Origin: Cyanophora paradoxa
Lineage: Eukaryota > Glaucocystophyceae > Cyanophorales > Cyanophoraceae
DNA: 64,000 nucleotides
Direction of reading: 5' to 3'
Assembly: GCA_004431415.1 (NCBI GenBank)
Contig: QPMI01000637.1
Coordinates: 124,001 to 188,000 of the forward strand
The first letter of the stretch is position 1. Each line of letters starts with the position of its first letter. Positions 1 to 10,200 of the stretch are shown piece after piece. The position numbers were made by a program, and so were the translations under genes. The notes beneath the pieces are model-generated. The model ran no database searches. It saw nothing but the letters and a program-made list of their open reading frames with translations, and was not told the origin of the DNA.

Positions 1-1260
1 GCCGACCAAATTAAACGAGCACCGCCACGCAGGCCCCGCAATCGGGGGGCTCCGTCGCCCCATCAAGTCGCCAGCGCGGGCCCCGCCGACGCGTCCGCCC
101 CGGCCCGCCTCGCTATGCCTCGAGCGTGGCCCGGCCGGCCCTACTAACGCGCCCCGCCTCGCAGGCGGGCCGCGAGCTCTCCGTCGAACGATTCAGGCGC
201 CGCTGCGGGGAGCGGGGAGGAGGCGGCGGGCAACGCGAACAATGCGACATGGAAGTTCGGGTTCATGTCGAAGGAGATTAGGATTGCAGAGCTGATGAAG
301 GGGCGGGCGGAGCGGGCGGCGCGGCGGAGCGCGGGGGCGGGCGGCAGCGCCGTCGGAACGAGCTCGGACGACGAGGCGGGCGGCGGAGGGGGCGGCGGCG
401 GCGGCCAGGCGGAGCCCGAGGGGCCTCCTGGGGAGGAGACCCTCCTCCTCCGGCGGCGCCTCCTCGAGGCAGAGCGCGCCGCGGGGGCCGCCCGGGAGGA
501 GGCCGCCCGGCGCGCGGGGAGGCCGCCGAGGCGGCAGCCGCCCGCGCGAGCCACGCGCGGGAGGCCGAGTGGCTCCGGCGGCAGCTCGCACAGGCGGAGG
601 GCGCGGCGGAGGCGGCGCGGGCGGAGGCGCGGGCGGCGCGGGGCGGCTGGCGGCGGCCGAGGTCGAGGCGGGGCGCGCCTCGAGGCAGAGCGCTCGAAGG
701 TGAGGCGGCCCTTTGGAATCCGCTTTGCCTCCCTCGTCGGTGCGGGCGGCAGGCCTCTGACGGCGTCGCAGACGGCGGCGCTGGCGGGGCGGGTGGCGGA
801 GCTGGAGGGGCGCCTGGCGGGGAGCGTGCCCGTCACCCCCGCCGGCCTCGCGATCGCCTCGGCGGCGGATCGGAGCTCGAGGCGGCGGCGGAGCTCGAGG
901 CGGCGCAGGGGCGCCTCGCGGAGGGGCTGGGCGCCCTCGCGGCGGCCCTCGTCGCGGCCCGCGTGGCGGAGGCGACGGCAGCCCTGCAGCGGCAGGCGGA
1001 CGACGCGCGCGCCGCGCCGCCCGCGAGCGTGCAGAGCAGCAGCAGTCGCTCTAGATCTGCGTCGCCTGCCTGGAGCGCCCGCCTTCCGTCCTGCTGCTGC
1101 CCTGCCGCCACATGACCGTCTGCGACGCATGCTACGATAGGCACCTCGCCGCCAGCGGCTGGCGGCCGGCGGCGGCCCGGGGGCCCCCCCGCTGCCCCTC
1201 CTGCCGCGCCCCCATCGACCGGAGGCGCTCTGTCCGCGGCGCCTTCCTTCCATGTTTTAA
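1..1260 (+). pseudogene. Decayed duplicate of the coiled-coil RING gene
   Basis: This is a degenerate copy of 14571-16127. Similarity starts near base 30 (shared run around CCCCGCAATCGGGG), resumes over an Arg/Ala/Glu-rich coiled-coil segment (265-515) and continues through a 72-nt intron of identical length (700-771 here, 15628-15699 in the paralogue) to a C-terminal C3HC4 RING (about 1058-1235). Three defects indicate a pseudogene. The coiled-coil frame is lost near 515-530 relative to the paralogue. A 6-bp insertion (AGATCT, 1053-1058) puts an in-frame TAG just before the first RING cysteines. About ten extra codons sit inside the RING before the last cysteine pair. The last codons run past the paralogue stop. 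The Ulp1-like segment of the other copy is absent here. The direction of duplication is inferred from the damage. Confidence 0.75.
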
Positions 1261-1917
1261 ACATCCGATCGAGCAGCTCAGAATTGCCTAGGGTGTCCGA
1301 ATATTGCCTTCAGTGGTATATAACGTTTGACCTTGATCAGTGCTTAAGCTTCAATTGCAAGTGCATGTATGATCACTAGTACTAGAACTTAGTCAGTCTT
1401 AAAGATAATTATAACCGCGCGGCCGTCAGAATATTAACATCAAAGCATTCTAAAATCGACGTTGAAAAACCGGATCCCGGAGTCGACGTCGAGCTTCGTA
1501 CGCGTGCATCACCCGTAACATTAATATTCTGTACAAATCACGTTCTAGCTATATATGCTGCCCGGCCCGATATACATATATATACAGCACGTACACTGCA
1601 CATGTACGTATATATACATGCACACTGTACGCGCGGCACGCCGGCGCCCGTTCGGTTCGATGCATATGTATGCATGCGCACTTCAGCTGCCTCAGCCTGG
1701 CAGGGCCTGGGGCCTGATCATGATCAAACGCAACTTGTAAGAAAGCAACGATGGGCGATCATAGTGCGCGTGTGGCTCACCTCTAAGACGCCGTGAAGTT
1801 ACGGGTGATGAAGCCCTCATGGGTTTAGCTCCTCCTGGAACGGCGCTTTGGAGAAATTCGCGCGTTAGACTTCGAAACGCTCGACTTCGAAACGCTCGCA
1901 AAGAGCGAGTTGCTTAC

Positions 1918-2121
1918 CGCAGAGATTGCGCTGCGGAACGGGTTGGGCGACCTCATGGACTTGGATTGGTCGTAGTACGTCCTGAGCTCCTGCTCGGTGA
2001 AGTCGCAATCGTTGAATACAGCCATGATATCGGGAGCGTTCAACTCCACGGATAAAGCCTTGATCTCGTTGTAAAGATCAACGCTGCAGTGAGCGGGCGG
2101 CATTGTCGAAAAGTAGACCGA
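1918..2121 (-). CDS. Possible orphan exon, unknown protein
   Basis: A 204-nt, phase-0 open segment on the minus strand is bounded by a good acceptor (CATGCGTGCAG, ending at 2122) and a consensus donor (GTAAGC, starting at 1917). The 68 residues are ordinary mixed protein (for example DLYNEIKALSVELNAPDIM and FTEQELRTYYDQ), unlike the surrounding low-complexity DNA. A weaker candidate exon lies just upstream (about 2150-2210, after CTAACTTTAG). No start, stop or family could be assigned. It may be a remnant of a gene otherwise lost here, or a chance open stretch. Confidence 0.3.
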
Positions 2122-2674
2122 CTGCACGCATGTGCAGAGCACGTTGTCAGAACAGTTTTAACGAATTCGAAGGAGCGGAAGGGGAGGATCGGCAGCACTT
2201 CTAAAGTTAGATTAGCCACGGAGCTGCATGCGCAGCTGCGCATGCGCAGACCTAGATCCGACGGAGAGGAGGCTCAGGGCTGACCTTAGGTTGACGAAGG
2301 ATGAAATGCAGTAATGAGGACGATGAGTCGATGACTCGTCGCCGAGATGTGGATCTGATGAGCCTGCAACTGCAGCTGTGAGTCTGTGTCACTCTGTGAC
2401 TCTTAGGCTAGAACTCCTAGGAGTCTGAGCCTGTGAGATCCAAGATCATCCACTTCTGATCAGGCTGCACTGCCGGCGCCGCTGCAGCCTGAGCTTAGCT
2501 TCGACTTGCAAATTGCAATTGGAATTTATTGGCATTTAATTTTGTAAACACGGCTGGTTTCCGTTGAGTCGGCGTTGACTTGGCTTCAATTTATTATATA
2601 ATTACGTTCCATCATAAAATTATAATCTATATTAGGAATTTGATAGGCAGGAAAATAAAGTTGGCAAATTTCAG

Positions 2675-2770
2675 TGCGAAAATATCGAACCGCGCTCATT
2701 GATAATGTTTTTATAAGAACCTCGAGCTCGTAAATACCGAACCACCGTCTGAGCTATGACGGCGACGGAG
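2675..2770. repeat. Dispersed repeat, copy 1 (pairs with 4618-4745)
   Basis: This stretch shares ATATCGAACCGCGCTCATT, the ATAAGAAC...AATACCGAACC block and GTCTGAGCTATGACG with 4618-4745. Relative to that copy it carries CTCGAG (2721-2726), making CTCGAGCTC. No terminal repeats or coding capacity were seen. Confidence 0.65.
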
Positions 2771-2825
2771 TGACGCCGTGACGGTGACGGGTGCAGCTGC
2801 GTAAGCCTGTAAGTTGCTGTAACTA

Positions 2826-3040
2826 CTGTAGGACGGCTTAAATTGCCGTGGTGAAAAATTGCCGAATTCGCCCAAACCGGAATTGCCGTGGTGATAAATT
2901 GCCGAATCCGGACATTCGCTCTATGGGGGCCTTAGAAACTCTCTACCCCCAGCAACATTGCCGTCCCTTAAAATTGCCGAATTCGGCCTCTCGGCAATTT
3001 ACGGCAAAATAAAACGACGGCTAAAAAAGCCGTCCTACAG
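2826..3040 (+). mobile_element. TA-insertion MITE, family 1, copy A
   Basis: A 215-bp noncoding element starts CTGTAGGACGGCTT and ends with the inverted complement AAGCCGTCCTACAG. It is flanked by TA on both sides (2824-2825 and 3041-3042), as expected for a Tc1/mariner-type target duplication. The interior repeats AATTGCCG/CGGCAATT motifs in both orientations, so the element could fold extensively. It is nearly identical, in inverted orientation, to 3197-3418. No transposase is present, so it is non-autonomous. Confidence 0.85.
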
Positions 3041-3196
3041 TAGTAAGCCTGTAACCGTTGAACGGCCGCAACTTGGCCCGCAAGTTCAACGGTTAAGGCC
3101 CGCAATTGCAAGGGCCGCAAGTGGCCCGCAACCCGCGGACCAACGCGTATACGTACTCAGCTGCAGTGACTACCAGTAATATCATACCCGGTAGTA

Positions 3197-3418
3197 CTGT
3201 AGGACGGCTTTTTTAGCCGTCGCTTTATTTTGCCGTAAATTGCCGAGAGGCCGAATTCGGCAATTTTAAGCATCGGCAATGCTGCTGGGGGTAGGGATTT
3301 TCGATTCTTAGGCCGCCATAGAACGAACGTTAACGTCTGAATTCGGCAATTTATCGCCACGGCAATTCCGGAGCGAATTCGGCAATTTAAGTCCTCGGCA
3401 ATTTAAACCGTCCTACAG
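3197..3418 (-). mobile_element. TA-insertion MITE, family 1, copy B (inverted)
   Basis: A 222-bp copy of the element at 2826-3040 in the opposite orientation, flanked by TA (3195-3196 and 3419-3420). The two copies are colinear after reverse-complementing one. Copy B carries six extra bases at 3326-3334 forming AACGTTAAC. The two insertions are only about 155 bp apart and convergent, so a large hairpin is possible. Confidence 0.85.
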
Positions 3419-4009
3419 TATACGACTACTGTAGAACTAGTTAATTTAGTACAGGAAAATAATTAGTACTTCGCCAAAACTGCCACTTTAGCAGCTGGTA
3501 TACGTAAATTTTTAGTAGGTTGGCCATGGTCTTTGCAATTGCAGGGATTTTGTATGGCGGGGACGGGACTACCCCTACAATTTGCGAATTCTCGGCTTTA
3601 GCAGGCGGCAAATATTTAGTTCTACAGTACTATACTTACTAGTAGTATACTACTAGTAGTACTAGTAAACGTCGGCAACTGCAGCTGACTCAGTGATTAT
3701 GATCATGAATTCGAAAGAGTCTGAGCTCAGGCTCAGGCTCTGACAGCCTCTGAGCCTCTAGATCTGAGGCTCTGCGCCCGGTGAAAAAACTCGAAAAAGC
3801 TGAAATGTGTTCGGATCGGAGTGTGATGAATCGAAAACTCTGATATCGAATCTTTAATATTCTTTATTAACGATTAAGAAACTTGAGCTTTGTTCGAAAA
3901 TTAATCGAAATGATTCCTGAATTAATAGTACTTACACTGAATTCGAAGTACTATTATGCAGTTACTACAGTAGTACCGTAGTACAGTACTACTGTCATCA
4001 TAGTGTCAT

Positions 4010-4268
4010 GTCATGAAGTTAGACGTCGACGTCGCTTTTGTTAGACGTTCAACGGTTTGCCCACCCGCCGTGATAGACGGTCACAAAAATAGACGAATGA
4101 CGAGAATTAGCTTGATGTTACCTAAGGAATTACGTATACGCAAAAAGGACATATAGACGAGGTTTTAGTTAGACGACTAGTTCGTCGAGTCGACGTCGAC
4201 TACCCTCCCTCGTCTATCCGCGGCAATTCCGCGCCTATCTTTGTGGGCGGCTTACTTTGTGGATTGAC
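4010..4268 (-). mobile_element. MITE family 2, diverged copy
   Basis: It contains the motifs TTGCCCACCCGCCGTGATAGACG, split here by substitutions, GTTAGACG repeats, and an end reading CCGCGCCTATCTTTGTGG...TTTGTGGATTG. Reverse-complemented, it matches 5741-5943. The ends are degraded, so the limits are approximate and no target duplication was identified. Confidence 0.5.
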
Positions 4269-4389
4269 ACTACTTATATAATTAGTAGTAGTACTGTAAA
4301 ATTTGTGTAAATGTTGACAGCAAGTCGAGTCTTAGTCGACTTGCCTTATTGTTGACACATTCATTCAGTACGTATACCATAAAATACAT

Positions 4390-4490
4390 AAATACCGCGC
4401 CCACTTAATTACCGCGGTACCAAATTACCGCGCCGAAATCTTGACGTATCGCGGTAGTTCGGTACCGCGGTAATTCTATCCTGCAAAGTC
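4390..4490. repeat. Fragment of an ACCGCGGTA-type repeat
   Basis: Repeated TTACCGCGGTAC / GTACCGCGGTAA blocks in both orientations resemble the terminal part of the element at 5128-5355. Probably a fragment of a related MITE; the limits are not defined. Confidence 0.4.
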
Positions 4491-4617
4491 GCCCCATACA
4501 GTACGTATACCCCCTATCGACCCATCATGGCATAGAAATATAATTCGGGCCTATATATACTTGCTTAATATAGTAATTCGGCTACCACGCGGCCCACGCC
4601 ACTTGCCAAAAAATCCG

Positions 4618-4745
4618 CTTTCCGAAAATATCGAACCGCGCTCATTAATTATAATATATAAGAACTCCTTCAATACCGAACCATGATATCGATTCAACCA
4701 TCGGTCTCTGTCGGCGTCTGAGCTATGACGTTTTTAACGGCTGTG
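4618..4745. repeat. Dispersed repeat, copy 2 (pairs with 2675-2770)
   Basis: Second copy of the repeat at 2675-2770. It lacks CTCGAG but has an extra block containing GATATC and ATCGAT before the shared GTCTGAGCTATGACG. The differences between the copies are short palindrome-bearing segments. Confidence 0.6.
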
Positions 4746-5127
4746 ACGGACCCAGTGCCGGAGTCTGAGGCTCTGAGCCCACGCCCTGTGATCATGAAAA
4801 AATCAAAAAAGGTGAAGTGTGTTCGAATTCGGGGTGCACCGTGCTGCCACGGTGCTGGTCCGTGCACCGCCGCCGCCGTACGCGTGCACGGTGATCTGAC
4901 CGTGATCATGCACGGTGCACCGTGCATCACGGTGCATGCACGTGTGATGGAAACCCGGCCGGTTACCCGGGCCCTGACATGATCATGATGAGGCCGCGCC
5001 AGAGTCCGACGGTCCCCCGGCCCCCGGGCCCCGGGCCCCGGGCCCCGGCCCCCGGCCCCCGGGCCCCGATCGAGCGGGCTCGGAGCGGCTCGAGCCCCCG
5101 CCACTGGGCCGCCAGTGGCCGCCACTA

Positions 5128-5355
5128 CCGTGTAATACTTAATTACCGCGCTGACATAACTACTGCGCTACCATATTACTGCGCTCAAAAGTTTTAGAAC
5201 GCAGTAATTTGGTAGCGCAATAAATGTCTTTTGTTAACACTTTTCTATGGGCAGATTGATAAGAACGCAGTAATTCGGTACCGCGCTAAAGCGCCTGCCG
5301 GCGCAGAAATTCTAGAACGCAGTAATTTGTGGCGCGGTAATTAAGTATTACACGG
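5128..5355. mobile_element. TA-insertion MITE, family 3
   Basis: A 228-bp element with perfect 24-bp terminal inverted repeats (CCGTGTAATACTTAATTACC... and its complement), flanked by TA at 5126-5127 and 5356-5357. The interior has repeated GAACGCAGTAATTYGGTAGCGC-like blocks and no open frame. The TA duplication and length fit a Tc1/mariner-mobilised MITE; the mobilising transposase is not in this window. Confidence 0.85.
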
Positions 5356-5458
5356 TATACTGCGGCCCACTGGCCGCCAGACCGTCGGACCGTCGGACTC
5401 CCGGGTCCGCCCGGCTCCGCCGCCACTACCAGATGGCACATCATGGCAGCCTGGCACA

Positions 5459-5731
5459 TGTGTAGGGATGAGAAAATTTCGGCAATTGCACTTTATCGCC
5501 ACGGCAAACGGCAATTCCACCGGAATTGCCGTGGCGAATCACTGGCGATAAATTGCCGAAAGTCTAGATCTGGTTTTCTTCTATCATCATAGTATGGCGC
5601 CAATGCCGCGCCATACAAAAGCGGCGGTTGAGCCCTACCCCCTGAGAATTGCCGTGTCCTAAAATTGCCGAATTCGGCCTCGCGGCAATTTACGGCAATT
5701 TGAAACTACGGCTAAAAAAGCCGTCCTACAG
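5459..5731 (+). mobile_element. MITE family 1, copy C (left end degraded)
   Basis: The right end ATTTACGGCAATTTG...AAAAAGCCGTCCTACAG, followed by TA (5732-5733), matches copies A and B, as do the CGGCAATTT and GAATTGCCG blocks. The left terminus is recognisable only as a degraded TGTAGGGATG. The middle contains TCTAGATCT (5565) and an inverted ATGGCGCCAATGCCGCGCCAT segment not seen in the other copies. Confidence 0.65.
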
Positions 5732-5740
5732 TACTGTGAA

Positions 5741-5943
5741 TCCACAAAGTTAGGCGCCGACAAAGTTAGGCGCGGATAGACGAGTTAACCCATTCGTCTA
5801 ACTAAATCCCCGTCTAACTGTCCCTGAAGTGGGTACGCCATAGTACCGCTTGTATGGAGCGACCCGGAGCTCGTCTATCTTTGTGAACGTCTATCACGAC
5901 GGGTGGGCAAACGTCTATGAAAAGCGACGCCTAACTTTGTGGA
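5741..5943 (+). mobile_element. MITE family 2, better-preserved copy
   Basis: A 203-bp element starts TCCACAAAGTTAGGCGCC and ends with the inverted GACGCCTAACTTTGTGGA. It is noncoding, with internal CGTCTATC/GATAGACG and GTCTAACT motifs. It directly abuts the right end of MITE family 1 copy C (about 9 bp apart). A target duplication is not obvious. Confidence 0.7.
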
Positions 5944-7247
5944 TCTACAGTAGTGCTGGGCACTGCTGGGCCGTGCTGGCCCTAGGCCTGCTGGGCTCAG
6001 TCAGGGATCCGGGACTCACAGGGTCCACTCATGGGACTCATGGGACGCTCGGACACGCTAGCGCTCCCTCATGATCAGTCGGGTCAGTCAGACCCTCTAG
6101 ATCTGACTTGACTGTCCGATGTCGACGGTCACTGAGTCAGTGACTAGCATAAATTCTATACCCGGTAATGCCGCAGTGCGCAGCTGCCACTGCCTGGCAG
6201 TGCCTGCCAGTGACTCAGTGATCGACCGGACCCGGGACTCCGGCCGGGAGGGCCGCGGGAATTACCCGTTCTACAGTAAGTTCCGGAACTTCGGAACTCG
6301 GAAGTTCGGCGGTTCAACTTGCAATTGGCAACTTCGGCCACCGGGCCGGCGCCGGCGCCAGGCTCGCCAGCCCGCCGACTCGGCGGCGAGTCGGCGACTC
6401 GGCGACTCGGCGCCGAGCCCGGCCCTGCGCATGCGCATGCGGCCAGATCGTACTCAGTGATCGATATCGGATCGATGATCGATCCCAAGATTCCCAACGT
6501 TAACACTAGTACTGCTGCAGTGATTGGTGATTCCCAATATTCAATGATTGGTGAACAGCTGCAGTGAGCACCGTGAGTCCGTGACTGGCCAGCTGCAGTG
6601 GCCAGTCTACGCATATACGGGCCTAATAATACGGCACCGTGGCAACGTGGCACCCAGTGCCACCCACGTGCACGTAACACCGTCCACCGTATACTACTGT
6701 AGTACTGTAGGATGGCCGGGCGATCGTACTGTAGCTACGTATATCACGGTATATGGCATAGCCTCGCGATCGAATCCCTCAAATCCTCATGATCAAAGCA
6801 TGCGCACGCATAGGTCGTCGCATCTTTGATTCCGCTGTCGCGATCAAGTCATCAACTTAGAGTCAAGACTCTCATTTATATAGCAGCGCTACCGCTACAT
6901 ATAGCTATAGCTGCAGCTGCAGCCTGCGCATGCATATGGGCTGCTGCAGTGCGAAAACGGCAGCTGGCCCGCGGCCGCCTTTCGCCAGCACGGTTCGGGG
7001 TAGCTCCGATCTTGTCGTCCAAGAGTATACTTATGATTATACATACTCGCACGGAGTACAGATTCGCACAGCTGCAGCTGCAGTCGACGTCACAGCACCA
7101 GGACACAGAGTAGACGTTCACATCGAAGCCGATCGCGGGTTTCAGAAAACTGAGCAGCCTGCAGCTGCGCTAGCGCTAGCTGTTGCTAGTTTCGATCCTA
7201 GAAGCGAGCCTGATCGTCATAACAGGCAGATATCGATATCGCCGGTA

Positions 7248-10200
7248 ATGGCAGCTCCGTACTTGAGGAACCTCGACGAACACCTGTCTCAGAGACGCAA
7301 GACCCGCGTCTGCAAGATCTTCCTCAGTAGCACGTTTAGAGGTGACTCCGGTTGCGCTGTTGCAATTGATTACCATGCATCTTTAATGATCAGCAGATAT
7401 GGGCCCCGAACGCACTACCCTGCATCGGCACGCCACGGGGAATATTAATTATATAATGCTTGCGTGCTTTACTCGCGTTGCTCAACTACAGAGCAGGGAT
7501 GTCTTTCCACGACTTCGCCAGAAATGCGAGAGGCAGGGTGTCTTCCTGGTTCCAGTGGACCTGAGGTGCACTCATGATCAGTGACTGGTACTGCGCCAGA
7601 AATTAGATCGACCCGCATTTAAAATCGTCTACAGATGGGGAGTCACAGAAGAGGAAGTTGCTGGCGGAGAGGTGCGCATGCGCCGTGGGCCCATGGGTTG
7701 CCTATTTATAAATGTTAAGCTTTCGAATTCGAAGGTCATTCGCGTGTGTCTTCGCCAAGTGGACGAGTCTCGTCCTTATTTCTTTTGCTTTCTGTAAGTG
7801 CCAACTTATTCTCACACCTTCAATTAATTTTATTTATAAACATCGACGAGCAATTGCAAATTCAGAGGAGAGCGGTACGGGTACGTGTGATTGCACTGAA
7901 CCTTTCTGATTAAGAAATCCGTTTTATTAAAGAAAGTTCAATTTGGTGTAGATGGCACCGGAGCGCTGATCCCTCTGCGAAAGCCGACCAGCTACTGGAG
8001 GAAACGATCTCAAAAGGAATACAGTCGTATCCTTTCATCGCCCAATACACGGACCGATCTGTAACGGAGCTCGAGGTAGCGCGAAATGTTTTTGTATTGC
8101 GCATATCTACCGCAAATATTGTGTCTGCAGATCATATACGGAGCGCTGCTGCCCGACGAGGGTCCGGCGAGTTGCCGATCTCGTTGCTTCTTTTACCTTC
8201 GAGATCCGGCATATATGGAGAGACTTTCCACGGCCGAAATTTCAGATTATATGGAGGCGACTGAGCACGCAAAGCACCGTGTTGCGCTGTTGAAGCAGAC
8301 TATTCGCTCAACACCAGGCATCATCGTAAGGGAAAATTATTCAGGGCCCGATCAGCTGGGAGAGTGGATGATGCAGGTAGCTTCTCAGCATTTCTTTTAG
8401 GATAAAAGCGGATGATGCAAGTTGATGCAACAATTGCTTGCTTTGTTTTTCGAAATCGTAGGATTTGATGCGGGTCGTGGACGAAGATTTTCCGTGGACA
8501 GCGGAACTATCGGGACTATCAAGCTCGCGAGCGTCTTTCATAGAAGAGACTGTCGCGCAGGCATCCTTTGTGCAACTACTAGCTAGTGAGGAGATCATGG
8601 TCTCCCGGCTTTCCGCAAGAAGCGCACTCGACGATTTAGTGGAGCATTCAGGAGGAAAGATAATATTTGTGGTCGGAGAGCCTGGTCTCGGCAAAACTGG
8701 GTTCTTGGCCGACTGGTACGGTTTATGGGTTTTCGCTAGCTGTTCTCGCTCGGCAGACTGGCACTTATCAATGTGCAGGATTCTCGCTCGCGATCGGCAG
8801 ACTGGCACTGCTGGCCATGGCTCCACAGATGACATCAGTATTCACAACCGTCACGGTCACATAGTTACCTCGCATTTCGTCGGAGTTACTGCTGCAAGTG
8901 GCGATCCGCACATTGCTCTGAGTAGAATTCTTCACGACGTGTGGCGTAAAGGCGGTTTCCAGCACGAGCTATTGATTCCGGATTCTTTCGACGCCTTGCG
9001 CGAGCTTGCGACCGATGTGCTTTCCCAGTTGGCAAAGGCGCGCACTATCCGCAATCGCAAATTCGCCAGCTCGAATGATAAATACTGATTGTCCATGATC
9101 GAAATCGATTTAGGAGACGAAGAAAAGGCTCATTGTCGTCATCGATGGAGTCGATCACATGGACAACTCTGCTTCTGAACTAGCTTGGCTACCTCAGCCT
9201 CTTCCGAACATGACCGTTGTTGTTTCTACATCTGCAACAAGATTCAAGACCGACACCAAGATGAACGGTTTGTCTCAGTGTATTTTGTGTTTCAGTGCTA
9301 GACTCTGACGGAACAACGTCAACATGTGCAGGAGAGCTCAATCTTCCTGAAGGATTGCTTGTGGCGCACAGGAGACTGAAAGTTGCGGAAAAGTTGGAGG
9401 TGTTCGACTTGCCGGGACTGGACACAAACGAAAGATCGCTACTGGTGTCTAAGCAACTCTCAGTAATGGGCAAGAAGATGAAGGCCGATCTTCTTCAATC
9501 ACTAATCCAGACGGACGCGTCTGCAAATTGTCTGTATTTGCTCTCAGTGTTGGAAGAGATTGCCATCATCGGTGATTACCAAAAGATTGCCCAGGAGCTC
9601 GATGGCCTTCTTAGACTTGATCGAAGGCTTCTGCTTGAAAAAATCCTTTGTCGGATAGAACGGGACTATCCTCTCGCACATCCAAGAGCGGCTCTGTCAT
9701 TCATATTGTTATCCATGCCTTACGGCATCTCAAGCACGGTTCGTAATCACAAATAAAGTCCTATTATTTATAAATCGCTTCTACTCGGGTTCGCCGATCG
9801 CCAGCTGATTAATATATTGCAATCACCAGGATCTGGTGCAGCTGACAACGGCTGGACCTGTCGCGCTGCAGGCGCTTTTCTTCGCATTGCGACGGTTTGT
9901 GTCAGAACGGGGAGGAGTCCTGACTTTCAGCGACCGCTCCATGGAGAACGTAAGCAGAGATCGTTCTACAATGTGTACGTATGCGCAGAGTTGAGCCGAT
10001 ACGCATCTCTTGCAGACGGTTTCCAAAGTTTTCGACTGCTTGCCTGGATCTGTAAGGGCCGTTGATTTGGGAAAGACTCTGGCAACCAAGCTTCTTCAAG
10101 AAATTCAGGGGGTGGATTCCGAAACCTGTATCCTCACCGAAGGAGAGATTGAAAAGAAAGTATGTTGGTTCCCTCTGCTACTCTGCTTCTCTGCTTCTTC

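Larger units (their letters stand above)
1261..7247. other. Gene-poor, palindrome-rich intergenic region
   Basis: About 6 kb of mixed-composition DNA with no convincing multi-exon gene. It contains several MITE-like elements (listed separately), one possible stray exon, and an unusual density of overlapping palindromes of the form X-X'-X, such as TCTAGATCT (3737, 5565, 6091), TCATGATCA, CAGCTGCAG, GCATGCGCA and GACGTCGAC. The 5030-5075 stretch is a run of GGGCCC-type palindromes. The last few hundred bases (about 6830-7247) are presumably the 5' flank of the nephrocystin-3-like gene; no clear promoter element was recognised. Confidence 0.6.
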
